Numbered from the stretch's first letter, positions 21,915-30,448 are shown. The stretch is DNA of 64,000 nucleotides from Enterococcus songbeiensis (GCF_005405265.1 NZ_BJDS01000003.1:1-64000), one strand, 5' to 3'. Numbers and translations: made by a program. The notes: generated from the letters alone by a model not told the origin.

Positions 21915-23192
21915 TTAACGATGAATATAAGTGTAACCTGATGCACTCAAGGTTTGGATGTTTGGTCCACCTGGTGTACTAAAGCCCATTCCACCTTGTG
22001 AAATTGTAATTGTATTATTTGAAGCGTTGTAAGACTCTACGTAAGCAACATGTCCGTAAGTACCGTCGGCTGTCCAGTCGCCAATTTGTTGACCAGCGCC
22101 AAATACAACAATTGTACCAGCTGCCGGTGTTGAGTTAACCGTGTAGCCATCTGCTGCGGCAGATCCACCCCATTGTGCGCCATTTCCCCAGTAAGTTCCA
22201 GCCCAAGGAGCACGATTTTTTACATACCAGGTACATTGACCGTAAGAATACATATTTCCTGATGAGCTATGGTCAACACCATTACCGCCATCACCATTAT
22301 CTGTAACTTCGGTATTGTCACTTCCATTATCTTGTTCTTCTGATGATTTATCAGCAGAATCATTGGATGGTGTTGTTGTTTTAGCAGGTGTGTTTGTTGA
22401 AACTTCGGCTGCTGCCACTTCTTGTGCTGCTTTTTCATTCGCTTGACTCTTCGCTTCAGCTGCTGCACGTTCTTCGGCTGCGCGTTTTTGTTCTTCGGCA
22501 ACTCGTTTTTGTTCTGCTTCTGCTTCTGCTTTTTGTTTCTTCAAGTCTGCTTTGTCATTTTCAGCCGTTGCTTGTTCTGCGGCTAAATCAGCTTTTAAGA
22601 CATTCAAGTTTGCTTGTTTAGAAGCAATACTATCTTTTTGGTCTTGTAATTGACTTTGATTTTCTGCAATTTCAGCAATCTTTGCTTCATTTTCTTTGAT
22701 GTTTTTTTCGACTTCTTCTTGATCTTGTTTTTGTTGTTCTACTAGATCATTATTGGCATTAACGATCGTTGTCATGGCTTGCACCCGACCGATAGCATCT
22801 GTTAATGAATCAGCATCTAATACTGCATCGATGAAGTTCGTGCTTTGTCCGTTGACTTGAACGTCACGAGCTTGTTTTTTGATTGCTTCTTCACGTTTTG
22901 CAATCCGAACTTTTAATTTTGCAATCGTATCTTGTAATTTTACAGTATCATTGCTTAATTTTTCTTGTTTCGCTTCTAAGTCATTGACCTTAGCAGTGAC
23001 ATCCGCAATTTCTGCTTCTAATGCATCGATTTGCGCTTGAGCATCTGCTTGTTGTCCTTTTAAGTCATTGATTTTTTGATCTTGTTGTTCGATTTTTTGA
23101 TCGAAACTATCTGCCGCGGCTACACTTGGAGCGGCTACTGCTGCGAGCGTCAATGAACATACCATTAATGCTGATAACAAACTTTTCTTCAC
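21915..23192 (-). CDS. Secreted cell-wall hydrolase with PcsB-like coiled coil and CHAP domain
   Basis: A 425-residue exported protein. It has a signal peptide (1-27, cleavage near VAAAD), a long PcsB-like coiled coil (about 30-245), a low-complexity Ala/Glu then Ser/Thr/Asp linker, and a C-terminal CHAP amidase/endopeptidase domain with Cys320 (YGQCTWYV) and His381 (GHVAYVESY). The N-terminal half is closely similar to the SagA homologue at 24336-25649, including an identical 43-residue block near residues 110-153, but the catalytic domain is unrelated. GTG start with GGGGG upstream. The promoter carries a WalR-like box. A role in septal peptidoglycan cleavage is likely. Confidence 0.92.
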   Translation of the reverse strand: MKKSLLSALMVCSLTLAAVAAPSVAAADSFDQKIEQQDQKINDLKGQQADAQAQIDALEAEIADVTAKVNDLEAKQEKLSNDTVKLQDTIAKLKVRIAKREEAIKKQARDVQVNGQSTNFIDAVLDADSLTDAIGRVQAMTTIVNANNDLVEQQKQDQEEVEKNIKENEAKIAEIAENQSQLQDQKDSIASKQANLNVLKADLAAEQATAENDKADLKKQKAEAEAEQKRVAEEQKRAAEERAAAEAKSQANEKAAQEVAAAEVSTNTPAKTTTPSNDSADKSSEEQDNGSDNTEVTDNGDGGNGVDHSSSGNMYSYGQCTWYVKNRAPWAGTYWGNGAQWGGSAAADGYTVNSTPAAGTIVVFGAGQQIGDWTADGTYGHVAYVESYNASNNTITISQGGMGFSTPGGPNIQTLSASGYTYIHR

Positions 23193-23282
23193 TCTATTTT
23201 TCCCCCGACTGGCTTCATTTTCTATCTGAATTTGACCTTAAAATTATATAAGATTCTTTAAATTCTGTTTTACGATAAATGA

Positions 23283-23326
23283 ATTGTAACATAGCCATAT
23301 GTCAGCCATATAAAAGTAATGTTACA
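23283..23326 (-). promoter_or_regulatory. Promoter with WalR-like box for the CHAP hydrolase
   Basis: TGTAAC-N5-TTTTAT on the minus strand (23310-23326) matches the WalR box TGTWAH-N5-TGTWAH at 11 of 12 positions. A TACAAT -10 lies at 23283-23288 and the box overlaps the expected -35, as in an activated promoter. The same arrangement is found upstream of sagA. Confidence 0.6.
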
Positions 23327-23430
23327 AAAAAATTTCAATTTCCGTTCTAAATAACAATTATTCTAAAGAAAAAGGAATTGAAAACAAAAAAAGAGTCGAT
23401 TTAGATATCTGATTCAGCAAACTAAAACGA

Positions 23431-24129
23431 TCACTTTTTAGCCGCTAAATATAGAGATTGGCTGCCCATTTCCTCGAAAATGAATTCAAAATCTTCTCGA
23501 GAAATTTCTCTATCTTTGTAGCCATACGGATCATTCACAAAAATTGAGTCCTCATTGTATCCTGTAATCACGCTAGCATGATTGATTGGCGATACTTTAA
23601 CCTGACCACTCGTTGTATCCCAATACCTAAAATCAGCTTCTGTTGGTCGTACAAAGTCAAGAGTGACCTTTACCCAGATTGGAGTCCCATTTTTAAGTAA
23701 ATCTAATAAGCTGTCTAGTGATGTTTCTCGGCTCATTACTACTGAAAATTGTTCGTTGACCATTTTTTCAGCAACATCGGCAATCGGTTCTACATCCGCC
23801 CCCATAGCGTTGTCTCCTCCCCAAATATCGCCTACAAATCCCTCTTTAGGACTACCTTTTAGTCCATTATCCAGTGTGACCGGCACGTAAGAAAGCAGGT
23901 CAGCAAGTTGATTTTTATCTGTTTCATAATTGTAATAATTCAGTAACATAGAAAGAGCCGTCACTTCGCAGCCATTTCCTAATTCCGGTGAAGCAAATTG
24001 TTTCTCTAAAGGAACGTCAAGCTGAATAGCATCGGTTCTCTTTATATGAGTGCTTTTTTCTTCACTCTTTGTTTCTGCCTTCGCCCCCTTACTATCCGGA
24101 TACAACAATCCAAAATAGATACCCATCAT
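23431..24129 (-). CDS. C39-like (Peptidase_C39_2) papain-fold protein
   Basis: A 232-residue protein with a papain-like catalytic triad as in the C39_2 family: Cys54 (GNGCEVTALSMLL), His184 (INHASVITGY) and Asp200 (VNDPYG). The hydrophobic stretch at residues 1-12 looks like the end of a signal anchor, so the protein is probably exported. The start is odd. The ATG at 24129 has no Shine-Dalgarno, while a short ORF with a good one (24129-24179) ends exactly on it. Either the two are translationally coupled or a one-base frameshift has split a longer signal sequence. It lies between two PcsB-like hydrolases; its substrate is unknown. Confidence 0.8.
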   Translation of the reverse strand: MMGIYFGLLYPDSKGAKAETKSEEKSTHIKRTDAIQLDVPLEKQFASPELGNGCEVTALSMLLNYYNYETDKNQLADLLSYVPVTLDNGLKGSPKEGFVGDIWGGDNAMGADVEPIADVAEKMVNEQFSVVMSRETSLDSLLDLLKNGTPIWVKVTLDFVRPTEADFRYWDTTSGQVKVSPINHASVITGYNEDSIFVNDPYGYKDREISREDFEFIFEEMGSQSLYLAAKK

Positions 24130-24179
24130 TATGCTGATATTGGTAATTTTTTCTTTGTTTTTCTATTCAGTTTTTTCAT
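24129..24179 (-). CDS. Short ORF fused by frameshift to, or coupled with, the C39-like gene
   Basis: ATG at 24179, preceded 8 nt upstream by GGGAG (24188-24192), encodes MKKLNRKTKKKLPISA and stops with TAATG overlapping the C39-like start. The basic sequence looks exactly like the n-region of a signal peptide whose hydrophobic part (IMMGIYFGLLY) is in the next frame. Confidence 0.55.
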   Translation of the reverse strand: MKKLNRKTKKKLPISA

Positions 24180-24284
24180 TTAAAAGACTCCCGAAGATTT
24201 ACATAATGTACAAATTTTGAAAATCTGTTTCTGGCAAAACAAGTTTCTATTCACGAAGAGCCCCGTTTTCACTTGTAATAACTC

Positions 24285-24316
24285 AAAAAGGAACCAGCGA
24301 GGTACTCGCTAGTTCC
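24285..24316 (-). terminator. Terminator after sagA
   Basis: 12-bp arms GGAACCAGCGAG/CTCGCTAGTTCC (one mismatch) followed on the minus strand by five T. Confidence 0.85.
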
Positions 24317-24335
24317 ACGTTTTAATTTTTTTAAA

Positions 24336-25649
24336 TTACATACGAACAGCGAAACTTGGTCCAAAATAAGGACTGATAGTTGCAGTTGTCACAGTTTCTC
24401 CTGGTTGCGGCGCATGAATGTAAGAATTTCCACCTAATGAAATAGCTACGTGATAGGTGCTACCGTGAGAACCCCAGAATAGTAAATCTCCTGGTTGTGC
24501 TTGACTAACAGAAATCGTTGTTCCTGCAGATTCTTGTGGTACTGTCCATCCCCCGATATCTCTGCCTAACGCTTCTTTATATACATAAGCAGTAAATCCT
24601 GAACAATCGAAACCGGATGGCGTTTTCCCGCCCCATACATAAGGAACACCAATATATTTCATTGCAGTTGCAATCACTCCACCACCTGTTGGTGCAGGTG
24701 CTTCTGTAACAGGTTTTTCAGTTGAATTATCAACTGCTGGTGCACTTGGAGTCGTTGGCGTTGTTGTACCACTCGTTCCACCATCGTTACTTGGTTGCGT
24801 TGTTTCTTGTGAAGCGGAGCTGGATGAACCTTGTGTTGACGATTGACTTGGTGTTTCAGATGCTTCCGTTTGCGGTGTTTCTGCCACTTCTGCCTCTTGT
24901 TCACTTTCAGCTTGCGCTGTTTCGCGAGCTTCTGCTACCCGTTGTTCTTCTTCTTGAATGCGGGCTTGTTCTGCTTCCGCTTCTTCTTTTTGTTTATTCA
25001 AATCTGATTTGTCGCTTTCAGCCGTCGCTTGATCAACTGCCAAACTTGCTTTCATCACATTCAAATCAGCTTGTTTTGCTTGCAAATCACCTTTTTGGCT
25101 TTCCAATTCTGATTGATTCACAGCAATTTCTTCTGATTTCTTTTTGTTTTCAGTTTGTTTTGCTTTTACTGCATCTTGGTCTTCTTTTTGTTGTTGAACT
25201 AACTCATTGTTGGCATTGACGATTGTTGTCATTGCTTGTACCCGACCAATTGCATCCGTTAATGAATCTGCATCTAAAACTGCATCAATGAAGTTCGTAC
25301 TTTGTCCATTAACTTGAACGTCACGGGCTTGTTTTTGAATAGCTTCTTCCCGTTTTTCGATACGTACTTGCAGTTCTTCGATATCTTTTTGTAATTGTTC
25401 TGTTTCTTTACGTAAATCAGCTTGTTTTGACAATAAGCTTTCCGCTTTTGTATCAATGGAAGCAACTTGTTCTTCCAATGCATTGATTTGCGCTTGTGCA
25501 TCGGCTTGTTGCCCTTTTAATTCACTGATTTTTTTATCTTGCTGTTCAATTTTTTGATCAATAGTATCTGCCGCGGCTACACTGGGAGCTGCAACTGCTG
25601 TAAGTGTTAGTGAGCATACCAATAATGCTGATAACAAACTTTTCTTCAC
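24336..25649 (-). CDS. sagA: SagA-type peptidoglycan hydrolase (PcsB-like coiled coil plus NlpC/P60)
   Basis: A 437-residue secreted protein: signal peptide (1-27), coiled coil (about 30-245), Ser/Thr/Glu-rich linker, and a C-terminal NlpC/P60 domain with Cys349 (DCSGF), His400 (YHVAI) and His412 (YIHA). E. faecium SagA is a D,L-endopeptidase needed for daughter-cell separation whose muropeptide products stimulate host NOD2. Position downstream of mreCD matches sagA. GTG start with GGAGG 8 nt upstream. The promoter has a WalR-like box. The promoter and N-terminal half are shared with the CHAP paralogue at 21915-23192. Confidence 0.93.
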   Translation of the reverse strand: MKKSLLSALLVCSLTLTAVAAPSVAAADTIDQKIEQQDKKISELKGQQADAQAQINALEEQVASIDTKAESLLSKQADLRKETEQLQKDIEELQVRIEKREEAIQKQARDVQVNGQSTNFIDAVLDADSLTDAIGRVQAMTTIVNANNELVQQQKEDQDAVKAKQTENKKKSEEIAVNQSELESQKGDLQAKQADLNVMKASLAVDQATAESDKSDLNKQKEEAEAEQARIQEEEQRVAEARETAQAESEQEAEVAETPQTEASETPSQSSTQGSSSSASQETTQPSNDGGTSGTTTPTTPSAPAVDNSTEKPVTEAPAPTGGGVIATAMKYIGVPYVWGGKTPSGFDCSGFTAYVYKEALGRDIGGWTVPQESAGTTISVSQAQPGDLLFWGSHGSTYHVAISLGGNSYIHAPQPGETVTTATISPYFGPSFAVRM

Positions 25650-25733
25650 TCTTCATTCCTCCGACTGGCTTCTTGATTAATAAAACCTTAATTTACTATA
25701 AGAATTTCTAAACTCTTATTTCACGATAAGAGA

Positions 25734-25777
25734 ATTGTACCATAGACAGATGTCAGTCAGATAAAAGAAATGTTACA
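25734..25777 (-). promoter_or_regulatory. Promoter with WalR-like box for sagA
   Basis: TGTAAC-N5-TTTTAT on the minus strand (25761-25777) matches the WalR box at 11 of 12 positions and overlaps the expected -35; TACAAT is at 25734-25739. The whole segment is nearly the same as the promoter of the CHAP paralogue. Confidence 0.6.
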
Positions 25778-25832
25778 AAAGTATTTCATTTTACCGCTTT
25801 CAATTTTATAACAAGAAAAAACCTCCAAAAAA

Positions 25833-26339
25833 TCATTCGACTGCGAACAATTTTTTGAAGGGATAGATACAAAGAACAAATAAAATCATATTTATTAATA
25901 GTGTTGGTCCCAAGAAACGGGTAACGAAGAACATACCGTTGACACTGGTCAGCTTAAACAATAACTGGATACCCAGAGTTGCCAGCTCATAGCCGGTGAC
26001 AAAAATAATCAATCCGAAAAACATCGTGAACAGATTTCGGTACAAGGTTTTCGCCATCGTAAACATTAGCCAAACAAGTATTGGTAACGCCACTGCATAG
26101 ATACCTAAGACACCGATGTAATAAAAATCATACAAAATTCCCAGAATCAGCGCAGTGATCAACATGAACCGTTTAGAAAGAACCCGACAGCCGCACATCA
26201 GGGCTAAAATTAAAAAATGAAATTTTGCCATGTAGACATCCTTCGTCCAGATTTCCAGTAGACGAGTCGCTTGACCATCAAGCAGCATCATAAAAAAGAA
26301 AAAAGGTACTGCATAATATTTAACGTATTCTTTTCGCAT
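25833..26339 (-). CDS. mreD: Rod shape-determining protein MreD
   Basis: A 168-residue integral membrane protein with about five hydrophobic segments and little else, typical of MreD. It follows mreC by 3 nt. In cocci such as enterococci MreCD act in peripheral (ovoid) wall synthesis without MreB. The call depends on hydrophobic pattern and on the mreC neighbour. Confidence 0.88.
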   Translation of the reverse strand: MRKEYVKYYAVPFFFFMMLLDGQATRLLEIWTKDVYMAKFHFLILALMCGCRVLSKRFMLITALILGILYDFYYIGVLGIYAVALPILVWLMFTMAKTLYRNLFTMFFGLIIFVTGYELATLGIQLLFKLTSVNGMFFVTRFLGPTLLINMILFVLCIYPFKKLFAVE

Positions 26340-26342
26340 CCC

Positions 26343-27200
26343 TTATCCTTCCTTTACCATCCGTTGAACGATCGTCACAACCGACAAATCGTACATTTGT
26401 GCATAAGGCTTCACGTAGACCTGTGTATCCAAACCAAAGCTGTCAGCTTTCATTTCGATCACTGTTCCAATCGGCAAATCTGCCGGAGAGTTGCCTCCTA
26501 ATCCGGATGTTTGTACCACATCGCCGGCTTTCAATTTGTTTTCACCGGTCAATTGGTCGACAACCAAGGCATTGGCTTTTTCATCATATTCACTCAGTAA
26601 ACCAAATGCTTCTCCGCTTTCGCTGGAAATTCGCACAGGAAAATGGTTGGAATTTTGATTTTCTGATGTCAGTAATTCGATTTTAGACGATGCCAGATTG
26701 ACTTCAATCACTCGACCAATCAGACCCTTTTGCGACAATACCGCCATATTGACCTCAATGCCGTCTTTTGATCCTTTATCTACTACCAACATGTCCTGCC
26801 ATGAATTTGGTGAACGGGTGATAACATTGGCAGTCACTTTTTCATAATTTGTTAAAGTTTGGTTGAGTTCCAATTCTTCTTTTAAAGATTTGATTTCACG
26901 TTCATAGTTTTTATTTTTTTGTGCTACTTCATCGTAGCTGTCGATTTTTTCTTTCAATCGTTCATTTTCACTATACGTTGTAAAAAGATTGTGGACCGAA
27001 TTGACGCCATTTTCCACTAAACGAATCGGTGTTGAAACGACTTTATCGACAAGTCCTACGCTGTCATTAACAATGGATTGAAAAAAATTTGTTTTGGTTT
27101 CTGAGGCACGTTTGGCGGCTGTTACGCTCAAAACGGTTACCACAAAAATCACCAAAATCAACGTGATGATAATATTTTTATTGGGATTAAACTTCTTCAC
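26343..27200 (-). CDS. mreC: Rod shape-determining protein MreC
   Basis: A 285-residue bitopic protein: short cytoplasmic N-terminus, one membrane segment (about 9-27), a coiled coil (about 70-115) and the beta-rich MreC domain (ANVITRSPNSWQDMLVVDKG and onward). It organises peripheral peptidoglycan synthesis. The start is GTG (27200), preceded by GAGGTG. A promoter with extended -10 (TGG-TAAAAT, -10 at 27236-27241) lies upstream. mreC-mreD form an operon with sagA downstream under its own promoter. Confidence 0.94.
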   Translation of the reverse strand: MKKFNPNKNIIITLILVIFVVTVLSVTAAKRASETKTNFFQSIVNDSVGLVDKVVSTPIRLVENGVNSVHNLFTTYSENERLKEKIDSYDEVAQKNKNYEREIKSLKEELELNQTLTNYEKVTANVITRSPNSWQDMLVVDKGSKDGIEVNMAVLSQKGLIGRVIEVNLASSKIELLTSENQNSNHFPVRISSESGEAFGLLSEYDEKANALVVDQLTGENKLKAGDVVQTSGLGGNSPADLPIGTVIEMKADSFGLDTQVYVKPYAQMYDLSVVTIVQRMVKEG

Positions 27201-27235
27201 TTGGACACCTCAACTAATTCAGACTGATAGTATTG

Positions 27236-27244
27236 ATTTTACCA
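27236..27244 (-). promoter_or_regulatory. Extended -10 promoter of mreCD
   Basis: TGG-TAAAAT on the minus strand, about 35 nt upstream of the mreC start. Confidence 0.5.
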
Positions 27245-27357
27245 CTATTTTGGCATAAACAAAAGACAAGTACAGCGTCTTAAGCTTTTTTTTGCAAATC
27301 AACTTTCTTTCTTTTCTTTGCAAAAAAACAACCTAATTTTCTATCCTTGTCTCACAT

Positions 27358-27993
27358 TCAATCTTTGCTTTGAATAACCGCAATAATGCCAGAATCAAAA
27401 GAAATCTGGGCACTGTCTGTTAAAAATTCATTGCTGGCAAAAGAGGTCGGAACATTGACCTGCTGATTCGTCAACGTGTATTTACTGTTGCTCAATGTTA
27501 AATTTTCCACTGGTGTCAAACAGCAATACCCCAAATAAGTCATTTCCGGAACCCGAGTAATCTCATAGCTGCCGGCAGTCAAATATGTCAACTGATTTTG
27601 CCGATCGGCCATCGTTAACTGATGCAAAAATGGGGCGAAGCGTGCTTCCACTCCCAACCAAATATTTGCCAGCAAATGATCCAATCGGCCACCGGTTGCA
27701 CCAACTAGCAGCACTTCCGCTTCAGGAAATGTTTGAAAAACTGCCGCTAATGCCAATTGGGTATCGGTATCATCCTTTTCAGCAGGGGAAGATTTAATTT
27801 CTTTGGCTTTTTGAAAAACCAGTTGTCGTTCCGACTCATTCAGGGAATCAAAATCGCCGACTGCCAAATCCAAAGGAAAATCTCTTCCTATTAAATGGTA
27901 GCCTCCCCGATCGATCCCTACATAAAAATCATACTGATCCGACAAGGATGGCCATTCTTCCGGCGGTCCTCCGGCTGCGACTAAAATCTTCAT
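27358..27993 (-). CDS. thiN: Thiamine diphosphokinase
   Basis: Transfers pyrophosphate from ATP to thiamine to make thiamine diphosphate. The 211-residue protein has the family signatures FYVGIDRGGYHLIG, DLAVGDFDSL, EKDDTDTQLA and GATGGRLDHLLAN. It directly follows rpe with no gap, in the conserved rsgA-rpe-thiN order. Confidence 0.95.
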   Translation of the reverse strand: MKILVAAGGPPEEWPSLSDQYDFYVGIDRGGYHLIGRDFPLDLAVGDFDSLNESERQLVFQKAKEIKSSPAEKDDTDTQLALAAVFQTFPEAEVLLVGATGGRLDHLLANIWLGVEARFAPFLHQLTMADRQNQLTYLTAGSYEITRVPEMTYLGYCCLTPVENLTLSNSKYTLTNQQVNVPTSFASNEFLTDSAQISFDSGIIAVIQSKD

Positions 27994-28644
27994 TTACGCC
28001 AATGCCTCTTTCAAGGCTTGAATTCTTTTTTCCGGCTGTTCGCTGCCATAAATATAGGATCCTGCAACAAAAACTTCTGCCCCGGCTTTTTGACATTTCA
28101 CCGCTGTTTCCGGCACGATTCCGCCATCCACTTCGATTTCAAAATGATAGCCTCTTTCTTCCCGTAATTGAGCCAATTCAGCAATTTTTTCAACACATTC
28201 TTCAATAAAACTTTGTCCGCCAAAGCCCGGATTAACTGTCATAACTAACACAAGATCTGCCATGGACAAAACATGTTTGATCGCTGAAACCGGTGTTCCG
28301 GGATTAATGGTCACCCCCGCTTTGACATTTTGTGCTTTAATCATTTGGACTGCCCGATGGATATGGGGTGTTGCTTCCTCATGAACCGTGATGATGTCTG
28401 CGCCGGCTTTAGCAAAATCTTCGATATAATTTTCTGGATCAACAATCATCAAATGACAGTCTAACGGCAATTTTGTGATGGGACGAATTGCCGCCACTAC
28501 ATTTGGTCCGATGGTAATGTTCGGTACAAACTGTCCGTCCATCACGTCCACATGGATATAGTCCGCTCCATGCTGTTCAACAAATTGGATATCCCGTTGC
28601 AAATTGGCAAAATCCGCGCTTAAAATAGATGGCGCAATTTTCAT
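27994..28644 (-). CDS. rpe: Ribulose-phosphate 3-epimerase
   Basis: Interconverts ribulose-5-phosphate and xylulose-5-phosphate. The 216-residue TIM-barrel protein has the motifs PSILSADFANL, HVDVMDGQFVPN, DCHLMIVDPE, LVMTVNPGFGGQ and EVDGGI with the metal ligands and catalytic Asp residues in place. One nucleotide separates it from rsgA; they are clearly co-transcribed. Confidence 0.97.
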   Translation of the reverse strand: MKIAPSILSADFANLQRDIQFVEQHGADYIHVDVMDGQFVPNITIGPNVVAAIRPITKLPLDCHLMIVDPENYIEDFAKAGADIITVHEEATPHIHRAVQMIKAQNVKAGVTINPGTPVSAIKHVLSMADLVLVMTVNPGFGGQSFIEECVEKIAELAQLREERGYHFEIEVDGGIVPETAVKCQKAGAEVFVAGSYIYGSEQPEKRIQALKEALA

Positions 28645-28645
28645 A

Positions 28646-29545
28646 TTACTCTCTCCTTTTGCGATAAACCGGACGCCGGTTTTCGATTTCTGCTAAAAAT
28701 TGTAAATAATTATCGTATCTTGTTTGGGCGATTTCTCCACTTGCGACCTGTCGCTTGACCTCGCATTGCGGTTCTTTGTCGTGCATGCACTCCCGAAACT
28801 TACAAAGGTGAGAAGCGGCAACAAATTCAGGAAATTCTTTCGGCAGTTCTGTGGACTCAATCGCTAAAAAGTCAATGGAACTAAATCCTGGCGTATCCGC
28901 AACTAAGCCATCAGCAATCGACAACAATTCTACATGCCGCGTGGTGTGCTTCCCCCGACCAAGTGAATCCGAAATTGCAGCGGTAGCCAAATCCAACTCC
29001 GGCAAAATTTTATTCAACAGGGTAGATTTCCCTGCCCCAGATTGCCCCATAAATACACTGATTCGTTCAGGAAACAAGCGGGTCAAGTCGTCAAAACCAT
29101 TTTCTGAAGCAATCACCGTGTAGCCGATTTTTTCATAGCAGGCTTTGATCGTCGCCACCAGCGATTTATCCGTTAGTAAATCAATCTTACTTAAATAAAT
29201 GATAGGTTCGATTGCTTCATACTCCAAAGTCACTAAAAAACGATCCAGCAGATTAAAAGAAAAATTGGGTTCCACCAGACTGGCAACGATGATTCCTTGA
29301 TCGACATTGGCTACCGGCGGACGGACCAGCTCGTTTTTTCGCGGCAAAATTTCCAGTAGATAGCCGTCTGTCAGGTTGCTGCTTTCAAAAATTACTTCAT
29401 CTCCGACTAACGGAGTGATTTTGCGGTTACGAAAATTCCCTCTTGCCCGAGTCTGATACACCTGACCCTCAGCTGCGACATAATAAAAGCCGCTCAACGC
29501 TTTTCGAATTTGCCCTCTCACGAGATTCCCCCTTGCTTTGTTCAT
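28646..29545 (-). CDS. rsgA: Ribosome small-subunit GTPase RsgA
   Basis: Circularly permuted GTPase that checks late 30S maturation. The 299-residue protein has an N-terminal OB fold, the permuted GTPase with G4 (YLSKIDLL) before G1 (GQSGAGKSTLLNKI) and G3 (DTPGFSS), and a C-terminal zinc site (CKFRECMHDKEPQC, Cys-Cys-His-Cys). First gene of rsgA-rpe-thiN, with a TGT-TAGAAT extended -10 (29595-29600) upstream. In many relatives prkC/stp lie upstream; here it is a degraded AbiE locus. Confidence 0.96.
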   Translation of the reverse strand: MNKARGNLVRGQIRKALSGFYYVAAEGQVYQTRARGNFRNRKITPLVGDEVIFESSNLTDGYLLEILPRKNELVRPPVANVDQGIIVASLVEPNFSFNLLDRFLVTLEYEAIEPIIYLSKIDLLTDKSLVATIKACYEKIGYTVIASENGFDDLTRLFPERISVFMGQSGAGKSTLLNKILPELDLATAAISDSLGRGKHTTRHVELLSIADGLVADTPGFSSIDFLAIESTELPKEFPEFVAASHLCKFRECMHDKEPQCEVKRQVASGEIAQTRYDNYLQFLAEIENRRPVYRKRRE

Positions 29546-29594
29546 TACCTATTTCCTGATAATCATCCGTTGCTTTCGATTCTCTTCATGGTTC

Positions 29595-29603
29595 ATTCTA
29601 ACA
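29595..29603 (-). promoter_or_regulatory. Possible promoter of rsgA-rpe-thiN
   Basis: Extended -10 TGT-TAGAAT on the minus strand with a weak -35 (TTAATC) 17 nt upstream. Confidence 0.4.
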
Positions 29604-29687
29604 TAGATTAGGGGAATGATTAACTGGGGATTCCATTTCCTATATTATTCAATCGACATTAGTAAAAAAATCATATTCCCCTATCTA
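29604..29687. repeat. Imperfect inverted repeat at the end of the abiEii remnant
   Basis: Left arm 29604-29621 and right arm 29669-29687 are inverted copies with two small gaps (TAGAT-AGGGGAAT core). The right arm ends exactly at the stop codon of the truncated abiEii frame. No T run follows on either strand, so a terminator is unlikely. It could mark a deletion or a lost element. Confidence 0.4.
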
Positions 29688-29837
29688 TAAGCAATATCTC
29701 AATTTTCTTGAATTCGACTCATTAACATAAAATGCTTCAATTAAATAATTCTGTTGAACTTGCTGTGTAGTGAGCTGATTCTCTTTTGCTATCTGCTTGA
29801 TTTTTGATTTAAAACTCATTGCATTCTTGAACCTCAC
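29685..29837 (-). pseudogene. Truncated AbiEii toxin
   Basis: A 50-codon frame starts at GTG overlapping the abiEi stop (GTGA), the usual coupling in abiE operons. It encodes NAMSFKSKIKQIAKEN and QQVQQNYLIEAF, which resemble the N-terminus of AbiEii nucleotidyltransferase toxins (normally about 300 residues), then diverges and stops. The catalytic nucleotidyltransferase motifs are absent, so it cannot be an active toxin. The rest of the gene is gone; rsgA follows after about 140 bp. Confidence 0.7.
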
Positions 29838-30430
29838 AATAACACTCCCATATAATTTCTAACTTTTTCTTCTACTCCAAACATCCGAGCGTATCGGAAC
29901 AACTTATTTACATCTTTTTCTTTGTCTGTAGCATAACGCTTAAATGCAGGTATAACTTGCTCGAAATCTGCATCATACTTAGGTTTTAATAATTCTGCCA
30001 ACACCCGTTCGATTTCATAGACCTTTACTAAGGTACCTCCAGGGCGTTTCGCTTCAATGATTCCCATCTCATACTGTTCATTTTTGCTGATGGTTACTGG
30101 TCGGATATTATCAGCCTTCATCCTTGTGGTTGAGGTACCTTGCTTAAAGGTCATTACAATCTGTATAGGCACTCGATCTGAATACCCTAACAAATAAAGA
30201 GCCGTTTCATGCGAAAAAATCCCCTTTGGATATCTTTGTTGCAACAGAAAAAAATCATCTGCATAGCCATTTTTGGTAACATAAATACCTCGTTGAACTG
30301 GAAATAATTTTTCTAGCCTCTCTAAATCTTGTAATACCCATCTGCCTACGCCAAGTTTCTTTAATTCTTTAGTAGTAATAATTCCATTATTTTGATTGGC
30401 AAATCTTAAAACTTTTTCTACTTGAGTCAT
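29834..30430 (-). CDS. abiEi: AbiEi family antitoxin (type IV toxin-antitoxin)
   Basis: A 198-residue protein with the N-terminal winged-helix domain (QVEKVLRFANQNNGIITTKEL onward) and the C-terminal AbiEi domain (RGIYVTKNGYADDFFLLQQRY, FSHETALYLLGYSDR). AbiEi represses its own promoter and neutralises AbiEii. I start at ATG 30430 because AGGTGA lies 5 nt upstream; the GTG three codons earlier is part of that Shine-Dalgarno. The partner toxin is truncated, so this is an orphan antitoxin. The operator around its -10 is intact. Confidence 0.88.
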   Translation of the reverse strand: MTQVEKVLRFANQNNGIITTKELKKLGVGRWVLQDLERLEKLFPVQRGIYVTKNGYADDFFLLQQRYPKGIFSHETALYLLGYSDRVPIQIVMTFKQGTSTTRMKADNIRPVTISKNEQYEMGIIEAKRPGGTLVKVYEIERVLAELLKPKYDADFEQVIPAFKRYATDKEKDVNKLFRYARMFGVEEKVRNYMGVLL

Positions 30431-30448
30431 AGTTATCACCTACTTCTA

